Origin: Acetobacteraceae bacterium
GTDB taxonomy: Bacteria; Pseudomonadota; Alphaproteobacteria; Acetobacterales; Acetobacteraceae
Length of the DNA: 46,810 nt
NCBI GenBank assembly: GCA_025352375.1
Contig: JANXTL010000190.1
Span: 1-46,810, forward strand
Direction: 5' to 3'
Below are positions 8,780-18,618 of the stretch, piece by piece. Both the position numbers and the translations under genes were made by a program. The notes beneath the pieces are model-generated. The model was not told the origin of the DNA and did no database searches. It was given only the letters and a program-made list of their open reading frames with translations. How positions within the stretch are numbered: the first letter of the stretch is position 1; each line of letters opens with the position of its first letter.

Positions 8780-9490
8780 CTAAACCGCCTCCGCCAATAT
8801 CAACTGCCGCCGCACCACGGCCCGCACCGGCATACCGGCGTAAACGTCCTTAACCGCCTCCACGATCGTCACCCCGGCCAGCGCCGGGACCAGCCGGCGT
8901 CCGGCCCGCTCGATCAGCGGGGCGGCGCGCAGCACCAACCGCATCTTCATCGGCGGCATCCAAAGCGCCGCATCGTGTCGTTCCGCTCGGAACAGGCCAG
9001 AGGCGAGCAGAAAGTCCAACTGACGCACCGAATACGGATGCCCGTGGCCGAACGGGGTACTCTCCCAATAGGCCCACATGCCGGTGCGATTGGGGGTGAC
9101 GATCAGGACACGGCCGTCATCCTTCAGAACACGCCAAACCTCCCGGAGCATGCGGCGGGCACTTTCGGCGGATTCCAGGCCATGCACCAGCAGGATGCGG
9201 TCGAAGCTGAGGTCGGGGAACGGCAGCGCATCTTCTTCGGACGAGCAGGACAGGTTCGGTGACCCGGACGGCCACCGGGCGGCGCCCATCTGCGCGGGAG
9301 TCAGGGCGATGCACCGCCGCGCATGCTCACGCCACACCCTTAGATAAGGGGCGGTGTGGCCAATCCCGAGCAGGGACTCGCCACGGAGGTTGGGCCAGAT
9401 CGCGGACAGGCGCTCCCGCAGCAGGCGCGCGGTGACAGCGCCTCGGGCGGAGGTGTAGAACGCGGCTGTCGCTTGCGCATCGGCTGCCAT
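8780..9490 (-). CDS. Class I SAM-dependent methyltransferase
   Basis: This 236-residue protein has a Methyltransf_11-like core. The SAM-binding motif I is atypical (ESLLGIGHTAPYLRVW, about residues 38-53, replacing the usual GxGxG). An acidic loop (EEDALPFPDLSFDRILLVHGLE) and the DDGRVLIVTPNRTGMWA segment fit motifs II to III. It lies divergently beside gloB with a gap of only 58 bases, an arrangement I recall from other alphaproteobacteria. The substrate is unknown. The C-terminus (YAGMPVRAVVRRQLILAEAV) is unusual for a small-molecule methyltransferase. The two genes probably share a regulatory region. Confidence 0.85.
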   Translation of the reverse strand: MAADAQATAAFYTSARGAVTARLLRERLSAIWPNLRGESLLGIGHTAPYLRVWREHARRCIALTPAQMGAARWPSGSPNLSCSSEEDALPFPDLSFDRILLVHGLESAESARRMLREVWRVLKDDGRVLIVTPNRTGMWAYWESTPFGHGHPYSVRQLDFLLASGLFRAERHDAALWMPPMKMRLVLRAAPLIERAGRRLVPALAGVTIVEAVKDVYAGMPVRAVVRRQLILAEAV

Positions 9491-9548
9491 GCCGCGATGC
9501 TATAACACAGATGCCGGTTTTCGGCGGTACCGCAAAGGGCCAGAGAAT

Positions 9549-10274
9549 ATGACAATATCCGCGCAATCCGTCCCCATTCTGAAGGACAACTACGCCTGGC
9601 TGCTGAAGGACAGCGAGACGGGCGCCACCGCGATCGTCGATCCCGCGGACGCCAAGCCGATTATCGCGGCGATTGAAGCCCAGGGTGGCCGGTTGGACAT
9701 GATCCTGCTGACCCATCACCACGCCGACCACACGGCCGGAGTGGACGAAGTGCGGGCGCACTTCAACTGCAAGGTCGTGGGTGCCGCAGCCGACGCGCAT
9801 CGGTTGCCGAAGCTGGATGTCGCGGTGAAGGAGGGTGACATGGTCCCCCTGGGCAACGCCAAGGGCCAGGTGATCGACACCCCCGGCCACACCCGTGGCC
9901 AGATCAATTTCTTTTTCCCCGAGGGGCCGGTCCTGCTGTCCGGCGACACGCTGTTCAGCCTGGGCTGCGGCCGCTTGATCGAGGGCACGGCCGGGGAAAT
10001 GTTCGAAAGCCTGCGCAAGCTGGCGGCTTTGCCGGGCGATACCAAGGTGTGCTGCGGCCACGAATACACCGAGAGCAACGCCAAATTCGCGTTGACGGTC
10101 GATCCCGACAATGCCGCCCTGAAGGTGCGCGTTGCCGAGGTCCAGAAACAGCGCGCCGCCGGCAAGCCGAGTGTACCGTCGTTGATGTCGGACGAGTGCG
10201 CCGCCAACCCCTTCCTGCTCGCCAAGGATGTCGCCAGCCTGGCGGATGTGCGTGGCAAGAAAGACCGGTTCTAA
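9549..10274 (+). CDS. gloB: Hydroxyacylglutathione hydrolase (glyoxalase II)
   Basis: This 241-residue cytoplasmic metallo-beta-lactamase-fold enzyme hydrolyses S-lactoylglutathione to lactate and glutathione, the second step of methylglyoxal detoxification. The binuclear metal site is complete: H56, H58, D60 and H61 in THHHADH, H114 in TPGHTRG, D133 in SGDTLF and H171 in CGHEYT. The C-terminal glutathione-binding helical part (NPFLLAKDVA) is present. The start is the ATG at 9549 (MTISAQSVPILKDNYAW), the usual N-terminus of the family. A glutathione transferase follows 13 bases downstream, making a small glutathione-linked detoxification pair. Confidence 0.95.
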   Translation: MTISAQSVPILKDNYAWLLKDSETGATAIVDPADAKPIIAAIEAQGGRLDMILLTHHHADHTAGVDEVRAHFNCKVVGAAADAHRLPKLDVAVKEGDMVPLGNAKGQVIDTPGHTRGQINFFFPEGPVLLSGDTLFSLGCGRLIEGTAGEMFESLRKLAALPGDTKVCCGHEYTESNAKFALTVDPDNAALKVRVAEVQKQRAAGKPSVPSLMSDECAANPFLLAKDVASLADVRGKKDRF

Positions 10275-10287
10275 AGGATCCAAACCC

Positions 10288-10884
10288 GTGAAAATTTACT
10301 ACTCCGGCACCAGCCCCTACGTCCGCAAGGTGATGGCCTGCGCGATCGTGCGAGGCATCGACGGGCGCATTGAGAAGCACCCGTCCAACCCGCACGCGTC
10401 CCCTGCGGACCTGCTGGCCGATAATCCGTTGGCGCGGGTACCCTGTTTGGTGACCGACGACGGAATGTCGTTGTACGACAGCCCCGTGATTTGCGAATAT
10501 CTGGATAGCGTTGGCGAAGCCGGGAAACTGTTCCCCGCCGCCGGCCCGGTACGTTGGCGGGCACTGAAGCTACAGGCGATGGGCGACGGCATCATGGATG
10601 CGGCCGTCCCCTGCCGCGGGGAACTGGCCAAGCCCAAGGAAGATGCTCGGGATGGCCTGATCGCGCGCTATAAGGCAGCCATGGCCCGCACCGTGGACGC
10701 GCTGGAGGCCGACCTGCCTGGGACCGCCCTGGACATTGGCACCATCGCGGTGGCCTGTGCCCTGGGATACCTCGACTTCCGCTACGGGGCCGAACCCTGG
10801 CGCCCTGGCCATCCGAAGCTCGAGGCCTGGTATGGGGCTTTCGCGACGAATCCCGCGATCGCCGCGACCGCCCCCAAGGAATGA
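10288..10884 (+). CDS. Glutathione S-transferase family protein
   Basis: This 198-residue protein reads from a GTG at 10288 (MKIYYSGTSPYVRKV). The thioredoxin-fold N-terminal domain carries SPYVRKVM at the active-site loop (Ser 9), the cis-Pro in ARVPCLV and the glutathione-binding YDSPVICEYLD. An all-helical C-terminal domain follows, with DIGTIAVACALGYLDFRYG. It conjugates or exchanges glutathione on an electrophilic substrate. It lies 13 bases after gloB and probably shares its transcript. It has no Cys in the active-site motif, so it resembles Ser-type bacterial GSTs. The substrate is unknown. Confidence 0.92.
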   Translation: MKIYYSGTSPYVRKVMACAIVRGIDGRIEKHPSNPHASPADLLADNPLARVPCLVTDDGMSLYDSPVICEYLDSVGEAGKLFPAAGPVRWRALKLQAMGDGIMDAAVPCRGELAKPKEDARDGLIARYKAAMARTVDALEADLPGTALDIGTIAVACALGYLDFRYGAEPWRPGHPKLEAWYGAFATNPAIAATAPKE

Positions 10885-11274
10885 CGGATTTGCGCGGTGC
10901 CGATGCCGTTGGCGTCGGTCATCCGCGCGCTCGGGTTGCGCCCCGATCGCGCCGGCGTACTCGTTCGAAGCCTTCAAAATGCGGCACGTATCCGAGGGGT
11001 GACGCTCGGTTGTCGAATCCTGAATTGAGCCGCTTGACTCCCCGTTAGACCGCAACTAGTTTCCGCGCCCTCGGCCCACCCCATGGTTATTCAAGGGTGG
11101 TCGCCGGATCGCAGGCCAAAGATGCAGGCGGCGCCGCTTCCCTCAGGGATGCCTAGGCCGCTTGTTTCAGGGACCCCGCGGGGTGGGACATTCCCACGCC
11201 GGCGGGCTTTGTCTGTTATCCGCGGCCACGACCGGAAAACCGGGGCGGCGATACAGAATTGGGAATCAGGCTCC
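10885..11274. other. Intergenic region and leader of the rpsL operon
   Basis: No gene is supported in these 390 bases. The first 150 hold only weak frames with no family resemblance. A promoter-like pair is at 11034-11062. The stretch from about 11065 to 11274 would be a leader of about 205 bases before rpsL. It contains the palindrome CCCCGCGGGG near 11174 and a 6-bp stem GTGGGA/TCCCAC at 11183-11197. I see no riboswitch or ribosomal-protein mimic that I can name. Confidence 0.6.
11034..11062 (+). promoter_or_regulatory. Putative sigma-70 promoter of the rpsL-rpsG-tuf operon
   Basis: The -35 box TTGACT (11034-11039) and a -10 box TAGTTT (11057-11062) are separated by 17 bases. Transcription would start near 11069, about 205 bases before rpsL. 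The segment closely resembles the promoter-like site ahead of rpsM at 25149, sharing TTGACTCCC, AACTA and CCGCGC in the same order, which supports a functional role. Confidence 0.6.
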
Positions 11275-11646
11275 ATGCCGACCATCAACCAGCTCATTGC
11301 CCACGGGCGCGAGCCACAGAAGACGCGGAACAAGGTTCCGGCGCTGCAGGGCTGCCCACAGAAGCGTGGCGTGTGCACGCGCGTTTATACGACCACGCCG
11401 AAGAAGCCCAACTCGGCGCTTCGTAAGGTCGCGAAAGTGCGCCTGACCAACGGCTTCGAAGTGGTGAGCTACATCCCTGGCGAAGGCCATAACCTTCAGG
11501 AGCACTCCGTGGTTCTGATCCGCGGTGGCCGCGTGAAGGATCTCCCCGGCGTGCGCTATCACATCCTGCGCGGTGTGCTGGATACTCAGGGCCTGCCCAA
11601 GCGTCGTCAGCGTCGTTCGCTGTATGGCGCGAAGCGGCCGAAGTAA
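11275..11646 (+). CDS. rpsL: 30S ribosomal protein S12
   Basis: S12 is a decoding-centre protein of the small subunit. The 123 residues match the family length from [11 protein letters not shown] to GAKRPK. The two segments tied to streptomycin action, [10 protein letters not shown] and GGRVKDLPG, have wild-type-like lysines, so no streptomycin-resistance substitution is seen. The start is the ATG at 11275; the longer frame from 11083 is leader sequence. It is the first gene of the str-type operon, 12 bases before rpsG. Confidence 0.98.
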   Translation: MPTINQLIAHGREPQKTRNKVPALQGCPQKRGVCTRVYTTTPKKPNSALRKVAKVRLTNGFEVVSYIPGEGHNLQEHSVVLIRGGRVKDLPGVRYHILRGVLDTQGLPKRRQRRSLYGAKRPK

Positions 11647-11658
11647 GGGAGCGATCGG

Positions 11659-12135
11659 ATGTCTCGTCGCCGCCGCGCCGTAAAGCGTGAAATTCTGCCG
11701 GACGCCAAGTTCGGTGACGTCGTGCTCAGCCGTTTCATGAATGCGCTGATGTATGACGGCAAAAAGTCCGCCGCCGAATCGATCGTCTATGATGCCCTCG
11801 AGGTGCTGAAGCGCCGCGGTGGGCCCCAGGCCGATCCAATCCGCATGTTCCATGAGGCTTTGGACAACGTGAAGCCGGCCGTCGAAGTGCGCTCCCGCCG
11901 GGTTGGCGGCGCGACCTATCAGGTGCCGGTTGAAGTGCGGACGGAACGCCGGCAGGCGCTCGCGATCCGGTGGCTGATCGATGCGGCCCGCAAGCGCGGC
12001 GAGCATACGATGCAGGACCGGCTGTCGAACGAATTGCTGGACGCGGTGAACAACCGAGGCTCGGCCGTGAAAAAGCGGGAAGACACGCACCGGATGGCCG
12101 AAGCCAACAAGGCGTTCAGCCACTACCGCTGGTAA
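11659..12135 (+). CDS. rpsG: 30S ribosomal protein S7
   Basis: S7 nucleates assembly of the small-subunit head and contacts tRNA at the E site. The sequence is 158 residues, family-typical, from [15 protein letters not shown] to FSHYRW. The conserved segments [12 protein letters not shown] and [11 protein letters not shown] are present. In most bacteria fusA follows this gene; here the next gene, 51 bases on, is tuf. Confidence 0.98.
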   Translation: MSRRRRAVKREILPDAKFGDVVLSRFMNALMYDGKKSAAESIVYDALEVLKRRGGPQADPIRMFHEALDNVKPAVEVRSRRVGGATYQVPVEVRTERRQALAIRWLIDAARKRGEHTMQDRLSNELLDAVNNRGSAVKKREDTHRMAEANKAFSHYRW

Positions 12136-12186
12136 GACACTAAGACCCTCAACGGACCATCCCTTGGATCCTTGGAGAATACGACG

Positions 12187-13377
12187 ATGGGTAAGGCGAA
12201 ATTCGAGCGGAACCTTCCGCACTGCAATATTGGCACGATCGGCCATGTCGATCATGGCAAGACGTCGCTAACGGCGGCAATCACCAAGGTGCTGGCCGAG
12301 ACCGGCGGCGCTACATACACAGCGTACGACCAGATCGACAAAGCGCCGGAAGAAAAGGCGCGTGGTATCACGATCTCCACCGCGCACGTGGAATACTCGA
12401 CGGCCAACCGTCACTATGCGCACGTCGACTGCCCTGGCCACGCCGATTATGTGAAGAATATGATCACCGGTGCGGCGCAGATGGATGGCGCCATCCTGGT
12501 GGTGTCCGCCGCCGACGGTCCGATGCCGCAGACCCGGGAGCATATCCTGCTCGCCCGTCAGGTCGGCGTGCCGGCGCTGGTGGTGTTCCTGAACAAGGTC
12601 GACATGGTGGACGACCCCGAGCTGATCGAGCTGGTGGAGATGGAGCTGCGCGAGCTGCTGTCGTCCTATCAGTATCCCGGCGATGACATTCCCATCGTCC
12701 ATGGTTCGGCGCTGATGGCCCTGGAAGGCAAGCAGCCGGAAATCGGCCATGACGCCATCCTGAAGCTCATGGCCGCAGTGGACGAATACATCCCGCAGCC
12801 GGAACGCGCGCTCGATCGGCCGTTCCTAATGCCGATCGAAGACGTGTTCTCGATCTCCGGTCGCGGCACCGTCGTGACCGGCCGTGTCGAGCGCGGCATC
12901 GTCAAGGTTGGCGAAGAAGTCGAAATCATCGGCATCGTACCGACGGTGAAGACGGTCGTGACCGGGGTCGAGATGTTCCGCAAGCTGCTCGATCAAGGTC
13001 AGGCCGGCGACAACATCGGCGCCCTGCTGCGCGGCACGAAGCGTGAAGACGTTCAGCGCGGCCAGGTTCTGGCCAAGCCCGGCTCCATCACGCCGCACAC
13101 CAACTTCAAGGCCGAGGCGTACATCCTGACGAAGGAAGAGGGCGGGCGTCACACCCCGTTCTTCACCAACTACCGCCCGCAGTTCTATTTCCGCACCACC
13201 GACGTGACGGGTGTGGTTAATCTGCCGGAAGGTGTCGAGATGGTGATGCCGGGCGATAACGTGTCGATGGATGTCGAGCTGATCGCGCCAATCGCCATGG
13301 ACGACGGGCTGCGTTTCGCCATTCGCGAAGGTGGCCGCACCGTCGGCGCCGGCGTGGTGGCCAGCATCCAGAAGTAA
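12187..13377 (+). CDS. tuf: Elongation factor Tu
   Basis: EF-Tu is the GTPase that brings aminoacyl-tRNA to the ribosome. It has 396 residues. The start is the ATG at 12187 (MGKAKFERN), with GGAG nine bases upstream; a TTG at 12172 is in frame but lies on the ribosome site. The P-loop GHVDHGKT, switch [10 protein letters not shown] and the guanine motif NKVD are intact, and domains 2 and 3 are complete through [11 protein letters not shown]. It directly follows rpsG because fusA is missing from this operon. Confidence 0.98.
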   Translation: MGKAKFERNLPHCNIGTIGHVDHGKTSLTAAITKVLAETGGATYTAYDQIDKAPEEKARGITISTAHVEYSTANRHYAHVDCPGHADYVKNMITGAAQMDGAILVVSAADGPMPQTREHILLARQVGVPALVVFLNKVDMVDDPELIELVEMELRELLSSYQYPGDDIPIVHGSALMALEGKQPEIGHDAILKLMAAVDEYIPQPERALDRPFLMPIEDVFSISGRGTVVTGRVERGIVKVGEEVEIIGIVPTVKTVVTGVEMFRKLLDQGQAGDNIGALLRGTKREDVQRGQVLAKPGSITPHTNFKAEAYILTKEEGGRHTPFFTNYRPQFYFRTTDVTGVVNLPEGVEMVMPGDNVSMDVELIAPIAMDDGLRFAIREGGRTVGAGVVASIQK

Positions 13378-13399
13378 AGGCGACCTCGGGCGTCGGCGG

Positions 13400-13441
13400 C
13401 TTGTTCATCCGAACAAGGCGCCGGCTTCCGAAACCGGCGCC
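13400..13441 (+). other. Two tandem hairpins between tuf and rpsJ
   Basis: Two perfect stem-loops sit back to back in the 93-base gap: CTTGTTC/GAACAAG (13400-13417, loop ATCC) and GGCGCCGG/CCGGCGCC (13417-13441, nine-base loop). They share one base. Neither is followed by a T run, so they are more likely an mRNA processing or stability element separating the str and S10 parts, or a weak terminator, than a classical intrinsic terminator. Confidence 0.5.
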
Positions 13442-13470
13442 AGCGTTGGCGGGATCCAGAAGAGCGAATT

Positions 13471-13779
13471 ATGGACAACCAGAATATCCGCATCCGACTT
13501 AAGGCCTACGATCACCGCGTGCTCGATAACAGCACGAAGGAAATCGTGAACACGGCCAAGCGCACGGGCGCTCGGGTACGCGGACCGATCCCGCTGCCGA
13601 CCCACATCGAGCGGTTCACCGTGAACCGCTCCCCGCATGTCGACAAGAAAAGCCGCGAACAGTTTGAAATCCGGACGCACCGCCGCTTGCTCGACATCGT
13701 CGAACCGACCCCGCAGACGGTGGACGCGCTGATGAAGCTCGACCTCGCCGCTGGCGTGGACGTCGAGATCAAGATCTGA
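13471..13779 (+). CDS. rpsJ: 30S ribosomal protein S10
   Basis: S10 belongs to the small-subunit head and also works as NusE in transcription antitermination. The 102 residues are family-typical ([19 protein letters not shown] to DVEIKI), including [20 protein letters not shown]. It opens the S10 operon, 93 bases after tuf and behind a double hairpin. GGGATCCAGAAGAG precedes the start. Confidence 0.98.
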   Translation: MDNQNIRIRLKAYDHRVLDNSTKEIVNTAKRTGARVRGPIPLPTHIERFTVNRSPHVDKKSREQFEIRTHRRLLDIVEPTPQTVDALMKLDLAAGVDVEIKI

Positions 13780-13801
13780 GCCGGGAGCAGGGGATCACAT
13801 C

Positions 13802-14494
13802 ATGCGCACCGGACTGCTCGCCAAGAAACTGGGTATGACCCGCATCTTCAAAGATGACGGCACGCACGTACCCGTAACCGTTCTGCACCTCGATCAGCTA
13901 CAGGTCGTGGCCGCGAAGACCGAAGAGAGGGACGGCTATAATGCCGTGCAGCTCGGTTGGGGCAAGGCCAAGGTAAAAAATGTCACACAGCCGCAACGTG
14001 GCCACTTCGCCAAGGCGAAGGTCGAGCCAAAGATGAAGCTGGTGGAATTCCGCGTCGCCGCCGATGCCCTTTTGGAACCCGGCGCGACCCTGTCGGCGGC
14101 GCATTTCGCCGCCGGCCAGAAGGTCGACGTCTGCGGAACGTCAAAGGGTAAAGGGTTCGCCGGCGGCATGAAGCGCTGGAACTATGCCGGTCTTGAAGCG
14201 TCGCACGGCGTGTCGGCTTCCCATAGATCGCTGGGGTCGACCGGTAACCGGCAGGATCCCGGCAAGACCTTCAAGAATAAAAAGATGGAAGGCCATCTGG
14301 GCGTGGAGCGTATCACCACGCTCAACCTCGAAGTGGCCGCGGTCGATGCCGAAAAAGGTCTGTTGATGATCCGCGGCGCCGTGCCGGGTTCGAAGAATGG
14401 TTATGTGCTGGTGCGCGACGCGATCAAGAAGACGCGCCCGGCGGATGCGCCCTACCCGGCGGCGTTGCTCGACGCACCCGCGGTTGCGGGCTGA
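13802..14494 (+). CDS. rplC: 50S ribosomal protein L3
   Basis: L3 is an early assembly protein near the peptidyl-transferase centre. It has 230 residues from [16 protein letters not shown]. The conserved loop that reaches the active site ([20 protein letters not shown]) is intact. About 20 C-terminal residues ([19 protein letters not shown]) extend past the E. coli length, as in other alphaproteobacteria. It lies 22 bases after rpsJ. Confidence 0.98.
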   Translation: MRTGLLAKKLGMTRIFKDDGTHVPVTVLHLDQLQVVAAKTEERDGYNAVQLGWGKAKVKNVTQPQRGHFAKAKVEPKMKLVEFRVAADALLEPGATLSAAHFAAGQKVDVCGTSKGKGFAGGMKRWNYAGLEASHGVSASHRSLGSTGNRQDPGKTFKNKKMEGHLGVERITTLNLEVAAVDAEKGLLMIRGAVPGSKNGYVLVRDAIKKTRPADAPYPAALLDAPAVAG

Positions 14495-14507
14495 GGGGCG
14501 CGAAAAA

Positions 14508-15146
14508 ATGCAAATCGCAATCACAACGCTCGATCAGGGCAGCGCCGGCGAAGCCGACCTTCCCGACGACATCTTCGCCGCGACGCCGCGGGCTGACATC
14601 ATGGCTCGGGTCGTGCATTGGCAATTGGCCAAGCGCCGGTCCGGAAACCACAAGGTTAAGGGGCTGTCGGAAGTTTCTGGCACCACAAGGAAGCCTTACA
14701 AGCAGAAGGGCACAGGCAACGCCCGTCAAGGTAGCTTGCGTGCGCCGCAGTTCCGCACCGGTGGTGTCGTGCATGGTCCGGTCGTGCGCGATCATGGCTA
14801 CAGTCTGAACAAGAAGGTTCGCCGTCTTGGCCTGATTTCCGCGCTGTCGCAGAAGGCGGCCGACGGCAAGCTGGTTGTTCTGGACACCGCATCCGGCGCG
14901 CTGAAGACCGGCGAGCTGGCCAAGAAGTTGAAGGCCCTGGGCTGGAAGTCGGCGTTGATCGTCGACCGCGCCGTGGACGAAGGCTTTCTGAAGGCCAGCC
15001 GCAATATCCCGCATTTCGATTTGCTGCCGACGGTAGGCGCCAATGTTTACGACATTCTCCGCCACGACGTGCTGGCGATCACCACCGCGGGCCTCGCTGG
15101 CCTGTCGGAGCGTCTGAACCCAGCGCCGAAGGGAGAAGCCGCATGA
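14508..15146 (+). CDS. rplD: 50S ribosomal protein L4
   Basis: L4 lines the peptide exit tunnel. It has 212 residues. The start is the ATG at 14508 ([10 protein letters not shown]); the longer frame from 14397 overlaps rplC. The basic tunnel loop ([15 protein letters not shown]) is intact. In enterobacteria L4 represses its own operon; no matching leader structure could be recognised here. Its end overlaps rplW by four bases (ATGA). Confidence 0.97.
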   Translation: MQIAITTLDQGSAGEADLPDDIFAATPRADIMARVVHWQLAKRRSGNHKVKGLSEVSGTTRKPYKQKGTGNARQGSLRAPQFRTGGVVHGPVVRDHGYSLNKKVRRLGLISALSQKAADGKLVVLDTASGALKTGELAKKLKALGWKSALIVDRAVDEGFLKASRNIPHFDLLPTVGANVYDILRHDVLAITTAGLAGLSERLNPAPKGEAA

Positions 15147-15472
15147 GCGATACCGTGAAAAAGCGCAAACCGGTGCTGTCTCGGGAGGCAATGTACAACA
15201 TCATCCGCCGCCCGATCATCACCGAAAAGGCGACCATGCTCTCGGAGCAGAACCAGTTTGTGTTTCAGGTCGCGATCGACGCGACCAAGCCCGAGATCAA
15301 GGTCGCGGTCGAAGCCCTGTTCAACGTCAAGGTCGAGGGCGTGAACACGCTGGTTCAAAAAGGCAAGACCAAGCGCTTCAAAGGGCGTCCGGGCGTTCGT
15401 TCCGACGTCAAGAAAGCCTTCGTCCAGTTGGCGGCCGGTCAGTCGATCGACTTCACCACCGGTCTCTCATAA
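15143..15472 (+). CDS. rplW: 50S ribosomal protein L23
   Basis: L23 sits at the tunnel exit and is the docking point for trigger factor and SRP. It has 109 residues; the conserved part starts at [15 protein letters not shown] after a short basic N-terminal extension (about 16 residues). The start overlaps the rplD stop by four bases, so the two are translationally coupled. The extension makes it slightly longer than the about 100 residues typical of the family; the in-frame ATG at MYNII is an alternative start. Confidence 0.96.
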   Translation: MSDTVKKRKPVLSREAMYNIIRRPIITEKATMLSEQNQFVFQVAIDATKPEIKVAVEALFNVKVEGVNTLVQKGKTKRFKGRPGVRSDVKKAFVQLAAGQSIDFTTGLS

Positions 15473-15484
15473 GGCACGAGTCAG

Positions 15485-16315
15485 ATGGCATTGAGACAAT
15501 TCAACCCGGTCACGCCCAGCCTTCGCGGCACGGTGCTGATCGATCGGTCGGAACTGTGGAAGGGCAAACCGCTCAAGGGTTTGACCGAAGGTCAGCACAG
15601 CCACGGCGGACGCAATAACCACGGTCGTATCACCACCCGGTTCCGGGGCGGTGGACACAAGCAGGCCTACCGCGTCATCGACTTCAAGCGCCGCAAGTTC
15701 GACGTGGCAGCGTTGGTGGAGCGTTTGGAATACGACCCCAACCGCACCGCATTCATCGCGCTGATCAAGTACGCCGACGGCGAGTTAGCCTACATCATCG
15801 CGCCGCAGCGTTTGAAGGTTGGCGACTCCGTGGTGGCTGGCGCGCGCGTCGACATCAAGCCGGGTAATGCGATGCCGCTAGGCGCCATCCCGGTGGGCAC
15901 CATCATTCACAATATCGAGATGAAGCTGGGCGCCGGCGGCAAGATCGCCCGTTCGGCCGGAACCTACGCGCAGCTGGTTGGCAAAGACTCCGGCTACGCC
16001 CAGATAAAACTGATGTCCGGTGAACTTCGTATGGTGCGGGCCGAGTGCATGGCCAGCATCGGCGCCGTGTCCAACCCGGACAATATGAACCAGAAGGTCG
16101 GCAAGGCTGGCCGCATGCGCTGGTTGGGCTTCCGTCCGCACAACCGCGGTGTCGTCATGAACCCGGTCGATCACCCGCACGGTGGTGGCGAAGGCCGCAC
16201 CTCGGGTGGCCGTCATCCTGTGACGCCGTGGGGCCTGCCGACGAAGGGCTACAAGACGCGCACCAACAAGCGGACGGATAGCTTGATCATCCGCCGCCGT
16301 AACAAGGGCAAATAA
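15485..16315 (+). CDS. rplB: 50S ribosomal protein L2
   Basis: L2 is needed for subunit association and peptidyl transfer. The 276 residues start [15 protein letters not shown]. The conserved C-terminal segment with the essential His ([19 protein letters not shown]) is intact. The length fits the family. It is 12 bases after rplW and one base before rpsS. Confidence 0.98.
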   Translation: MALRQFNPVTPSLRGTVLIDRSELWKGKPLKGLTEGQHSHGGRNNHGRITTRFRGGGHKQAYRVIDFKRRKFDVAALVERLEYDPNRTAFIALIKYADGELAYIIAPQRLKVGDSVVAGARVDIKPGNAMPLGAIPVGTIIHNIEMKLGAGGKIARSAGTYAQLVGKDSGYAQIKLMSGELRMVRAECMASIGAVSNPDNMNQKVGKAGRMRWLGFRPHNRGVVMNPVDHPHGGGEGRTSGGRHPVTPWGLPTKGYKTRTNKRTDSLIIRRRNKGK

Positions 16316-16316
16316 G

Positions 16317-16595
16317 ATGGCGCGTTCCGTCTGGAAAGGTCCGTTCGTCGACGGATACCTCCTGAACAAAGCCGAGGCCTCGCGGGCGTCGGGTCGCAAC
16401 GAGATTATCAAGATCTGGTCGCGCCGTTCGACGATCATGCCGCAATTCGTCGGTCTGACCTTCGGTGTCTACAACGGCCACAAGTTCCTGCCCGTGCAGG
16501 TTAACGAAAACATGGTCGGCCACAAGTTTGGCGAGTTCTCGCCGACCCGGACCTTTACCGGGCATTCGGCCGACAAAAAGGCGAAGCGGGGCTGA
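16317..16595 (+). CDS. rpsS: 30S ribosomal protein S19
   Basis: S19 forms a complex with S13 in the head of the small subunit. It is 92 residues ([16 protein letters not shown] to KKAKRG), with the conserved [15 protein letters not shown] and [12 protein letters not shown]. One base separates it from rplB and from rplV, the tight packing usual in this operon. Confidence 0.98.
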   Translation: MARSVWKGPFVDGYLLNKAEASRASGRNEIIKIWSRRSTIMPQFVGLTFGVYNGHKFLPVQVNENMVGHKFGEFSPTRTFTGHSADKKAKRG

Positions 16596-16596
16596 C

Positions 16597-16998
16597 ATGA
16601 GCAAGCCGAACACACCGCGCGCGCTCGGGGATACCGAGGCCCAGGCCATCGTCAGCAACCTGCGTATCAGCCCTCGCAAGCTGAACTTGGTCGCTGGAAT
16701 GATCCGCAACCTGCCTGCACAAAAAGCCGTCGCGACGCTGACCTTCAGCAAGCGCCGCATCGCCCAACAGGTGAAAAAGGCGCTGGAAAGTGCCATCGCC
16801 AATGCGGAAAATAATCACCAGCTCGACGTAGACCGCTTGGTCGTCTCGCGCGCCGAGGTAGGTCGTTCCGTGGTCATGCGCCGCTTTCACGCCCGTGGCC
16901 GCGGTCGCGCCGCCCGCATCGAAAAGTGGTTCAGCCATTTGAAGATTGTCGTCGCGGAACGCGCGCAGGTCGTCGAAACCACCGAGGAGGCCGCATAA
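16597..16998 (+). CDS. rplV: 50S ribosomal protein L22
   Basis: L22 lines the exit tunnel. It has 133 residues; the start is the ATG at 16597 ([11 protein letters not shown]), one base after rpsS. The core [17 protein letters not shown] and the tunnel hairpin ([16 protein letters not shown]) are present. A short N-terminal extension and an acidic tail (VVETTEEAA) make it longer than the E. coli protein. Confidence 0.97.
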   Translation: MSKPNTPRALGDTEAQAIVSNLRISPRKLNLVAGMIRNLPAQKAVATLTFSKRRIAQQVKKALESAIANAENNHQLDVDRLVVSRAEVGRSVVMRRFHARGRGRAARIEKWFSHLKIVVAERAQVVETTEEAA

Positions 16999-16999
16999 T

Positions 17000-17677
17000 A
17001 TGGGTCACAAAGTCAACCCGATCGGTCTGCGGCTCGGCATCAACCGGACCTGGGATAGCCGTTGGTTCGCCGACAAGGACTATGCCACTCTGCTGCACGC
17101 CGACACCGCGTTGCGCGCGCATCTGCGCAAGAAGCTGCATGGCGCCGGCGTGTCCCGCGTAGTGATCGAACGCCCGGCGAAGAAACCCCGCGTGACCATC
17201 TACGCGGCTCGACCGGGTGTGGTGATCGGCAAGAAAGGCCAGGATATCGAGGTTCTGAAGAAGGAGCTGACGAAGATGGCCAAGGCCGAGGTGTCGCTGA
17301 ACATCGTCGAAATCCGCAAGCCGGAAATCGACGCGACGCTGGTTGCCGAGAACATCGCCCAGCAGCTGGAGCGTCGCGTCGCGTTCCGCCGCGCCATGAA
17401 GCGTGCGGTGCAATCGGCGATGCGTCTGGGCGCGCAAGGGATTCGAATCAATTGCGGTGGCCGCCTCGGCGGTGCCGAAATCGCGCGTGTGGAATGGTAT
17501 CGCGAAGGTCGGGTGCCGCTGCACACGCTCCGCGCCGATATCGACTACGGCGTTGCGACGGCCAAGACGACCTATGGCACCTGTGGCGTTAAAGTCTGGG
17601 TGTTTAAGGGCGAAATCCTGCTGCACGATCCGATGGCGCAAGACCGGCGCGCCGCGGAACAGGCTCCTCAGAGGTAG
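17000..17677 (+). CDS. rpsC: 30S ribosomal protein S3
   Basis: S3 lines the mRNA entry channel and has helicase-related activity. It has 225 residues from the ATG at 17000 ([14 protein letters not shown]). The KH domain motif [11 protein letters not shown] and the C-terminal [11 protein letters not shown] segment are intact. It begins one base after rplV and precedes rplP by seven bases. Confidence 0.98.
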   Translation: MGHKVNPIGLRLGINRTWDSRWFADKDYATLLHADTALRAHLRKKLHGAGVSRVVIERPAKKPRVTIYAARPGVVIGKKGQDIEVLKKELTKMAKAEVSLNIVEIRKPEIDATLVAENIAQQLERRVAFRRAMKRAVQSAMRLGAQGIRINCGGRLGGAEIARVEWYREGRVPLHTLRADIDYGVATAKTTYGTCGVKVWVFKGEILLHDPMAQDRRAAEQAPQR

Positions 17678-17684
17678 ACGGACG

Positions 17685-18101
17685 ATGCTGTCCCCCAAAC
17701 GCACTAAATACCGCAAGCAGCACAAGGGCCGCATTCATGGCGCGTCCAAAGGCGGCACGTCGCTGAACTTCGGTGCCTATGGCCTGAAGGCTCTGCAACC
17801 CGAGCGGATCACCGCGCGGCAGATCGAGTCCGCTCGTCGTGCCATTACCCGCGCTATGAAGCGCGCCGGCCGCGTGTGGATCCGCATCTTCCCAGATGTG
17901 CCGGTCTCCACCAAGCCCGCCGAAGTTCGCATGGGATCCGGCAAGGGGTCGCCGGAATTCTGGGTGGCCCGTGTTGCTCCTGGCCGCATCATGTTCGAGA
18001 TCGACGGCGTGCCCGCCGACATAGCGAAGACCGCCCTGACGCTGGGTGCGGCCAAGCTTCCGATCAAGACCAAGTTCATCGCCCGTATCGGAGACGCCTG
18101 A
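17685..18101 (+). CDS. rplP: 50S ribosomal protein L16
   Basis: L16 organises the A-site region of the large subunit. It has 138 residues starting [16 protein letters not shown]. The conserved [23 protein letters not shown] and [14 protein letters not shown] segments are present; the Arg in that last region is the usual site of hydroxylation in E. coli. The start at 17685 lies seven bases after rpsC. Confidence 0.98.
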   Translation: MLSPKRTKYRKQHKGRIHGASKGGTSLNFGAYGLKALQPERITARQIESARRAITRAMKRAGRVWIRIFPDVPVSTKPAEVRMGSGKGSPEFWVARVAPGRIMFEIDGVPADIAKTALTLGAAKLPIKTKFIARIGDA

Positions 18102-18102
18102 T

Positions 18103-18327
18103 ATGGCTGGTATCGTTCAAAACAAGGTGTCGGACGTCCGGACCAAAACACCGGACGAGCTGAAGGATCTTCTCCTCGGCCTGCGCAAGGAGCAGTTCAA
18201 CTTGCGTTTCCAGCGCGCCGCCGGCCAAAACGAAGGCATCGCTCGGGTCAAGCAGGTCCGCCGCGAGATCGCACGTGTGAAAACAATAGCGGCGGAGAAG
18301 CAAGCTTCTTCCGCCAGCAAGTCTTAA
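18103..18327 (+). CDS. rpmC: 50S ribosomal protein L29
   Basis: L29 is a small two-helix protein at the tunnel exit near L23. It has 74 residues from the ATG at 18103 ([15 protein letters not shown]). The signature [13 protein letters not shown] is present. It starts one base after rplP. A few extra residues at both ends make it slightly longer than the 65 or so typical of the family. Confidence 0.96.
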   Translation: MAGIVQNKVSDVRTKTPDELKDLLLGLRKEQFNLRFQRAAGQNEGIARVKQVRREIARVKTIAAEKQASSASKS

Positions 18328-18339
18328 GGAGCTCGGGCG

Positions 18340-18618
18340 ATGCCAAGGCGCGTCCTCACCGGGCGAGTGACCAGCGACAAAATGGACAAGACCATTACGG
18401 TTCTCGTCGATCGTCGCATCATGCACCCGCTCTATAAGAAGTTCATTCGCCGCTCAAAAAAGTATGCGGCGCATGACGAAGTGAACACCTGCAAGATCGG
18501 CGATCTCGTGCGAATCGAGGAATGCCGGCCGATCAGCAAGCGCAAAACCTGGCTGGTAATCGAACGCAACGGGAAACCGCTGGTCGAGCAAGCCTCGGCT
18601 GAAGGAATCGCGGCATGA
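18340..18618 (+). CDS. rpsQ: 30S ribosomal protein S17
   Basis: S17 is an OB-fold primary binder of 16S rRNA. It has 92 residues: [21 protein letters not shown], then [19 protein letters not shown] and [11 protein letters not shown], all family hallmarks. It overlaps rplN by four bases. Confidence 0.98.
   Translation: MPRRVLTGRVTSDKMDKTITVLVDRRIMHPLYKKFIRRSKKYAAHDEVNTCKIGDLVRIEECRPISKRKTWLVIERNGKPLVEQASAEGIAA

Noticed and set aside
12172-12186. TTG at 12172 as the start of tuf
   Set aside because: It overlaps the GGAG ribosome site; the ATG at 12187 gives the conserved MGKAKFERN start and standard length.
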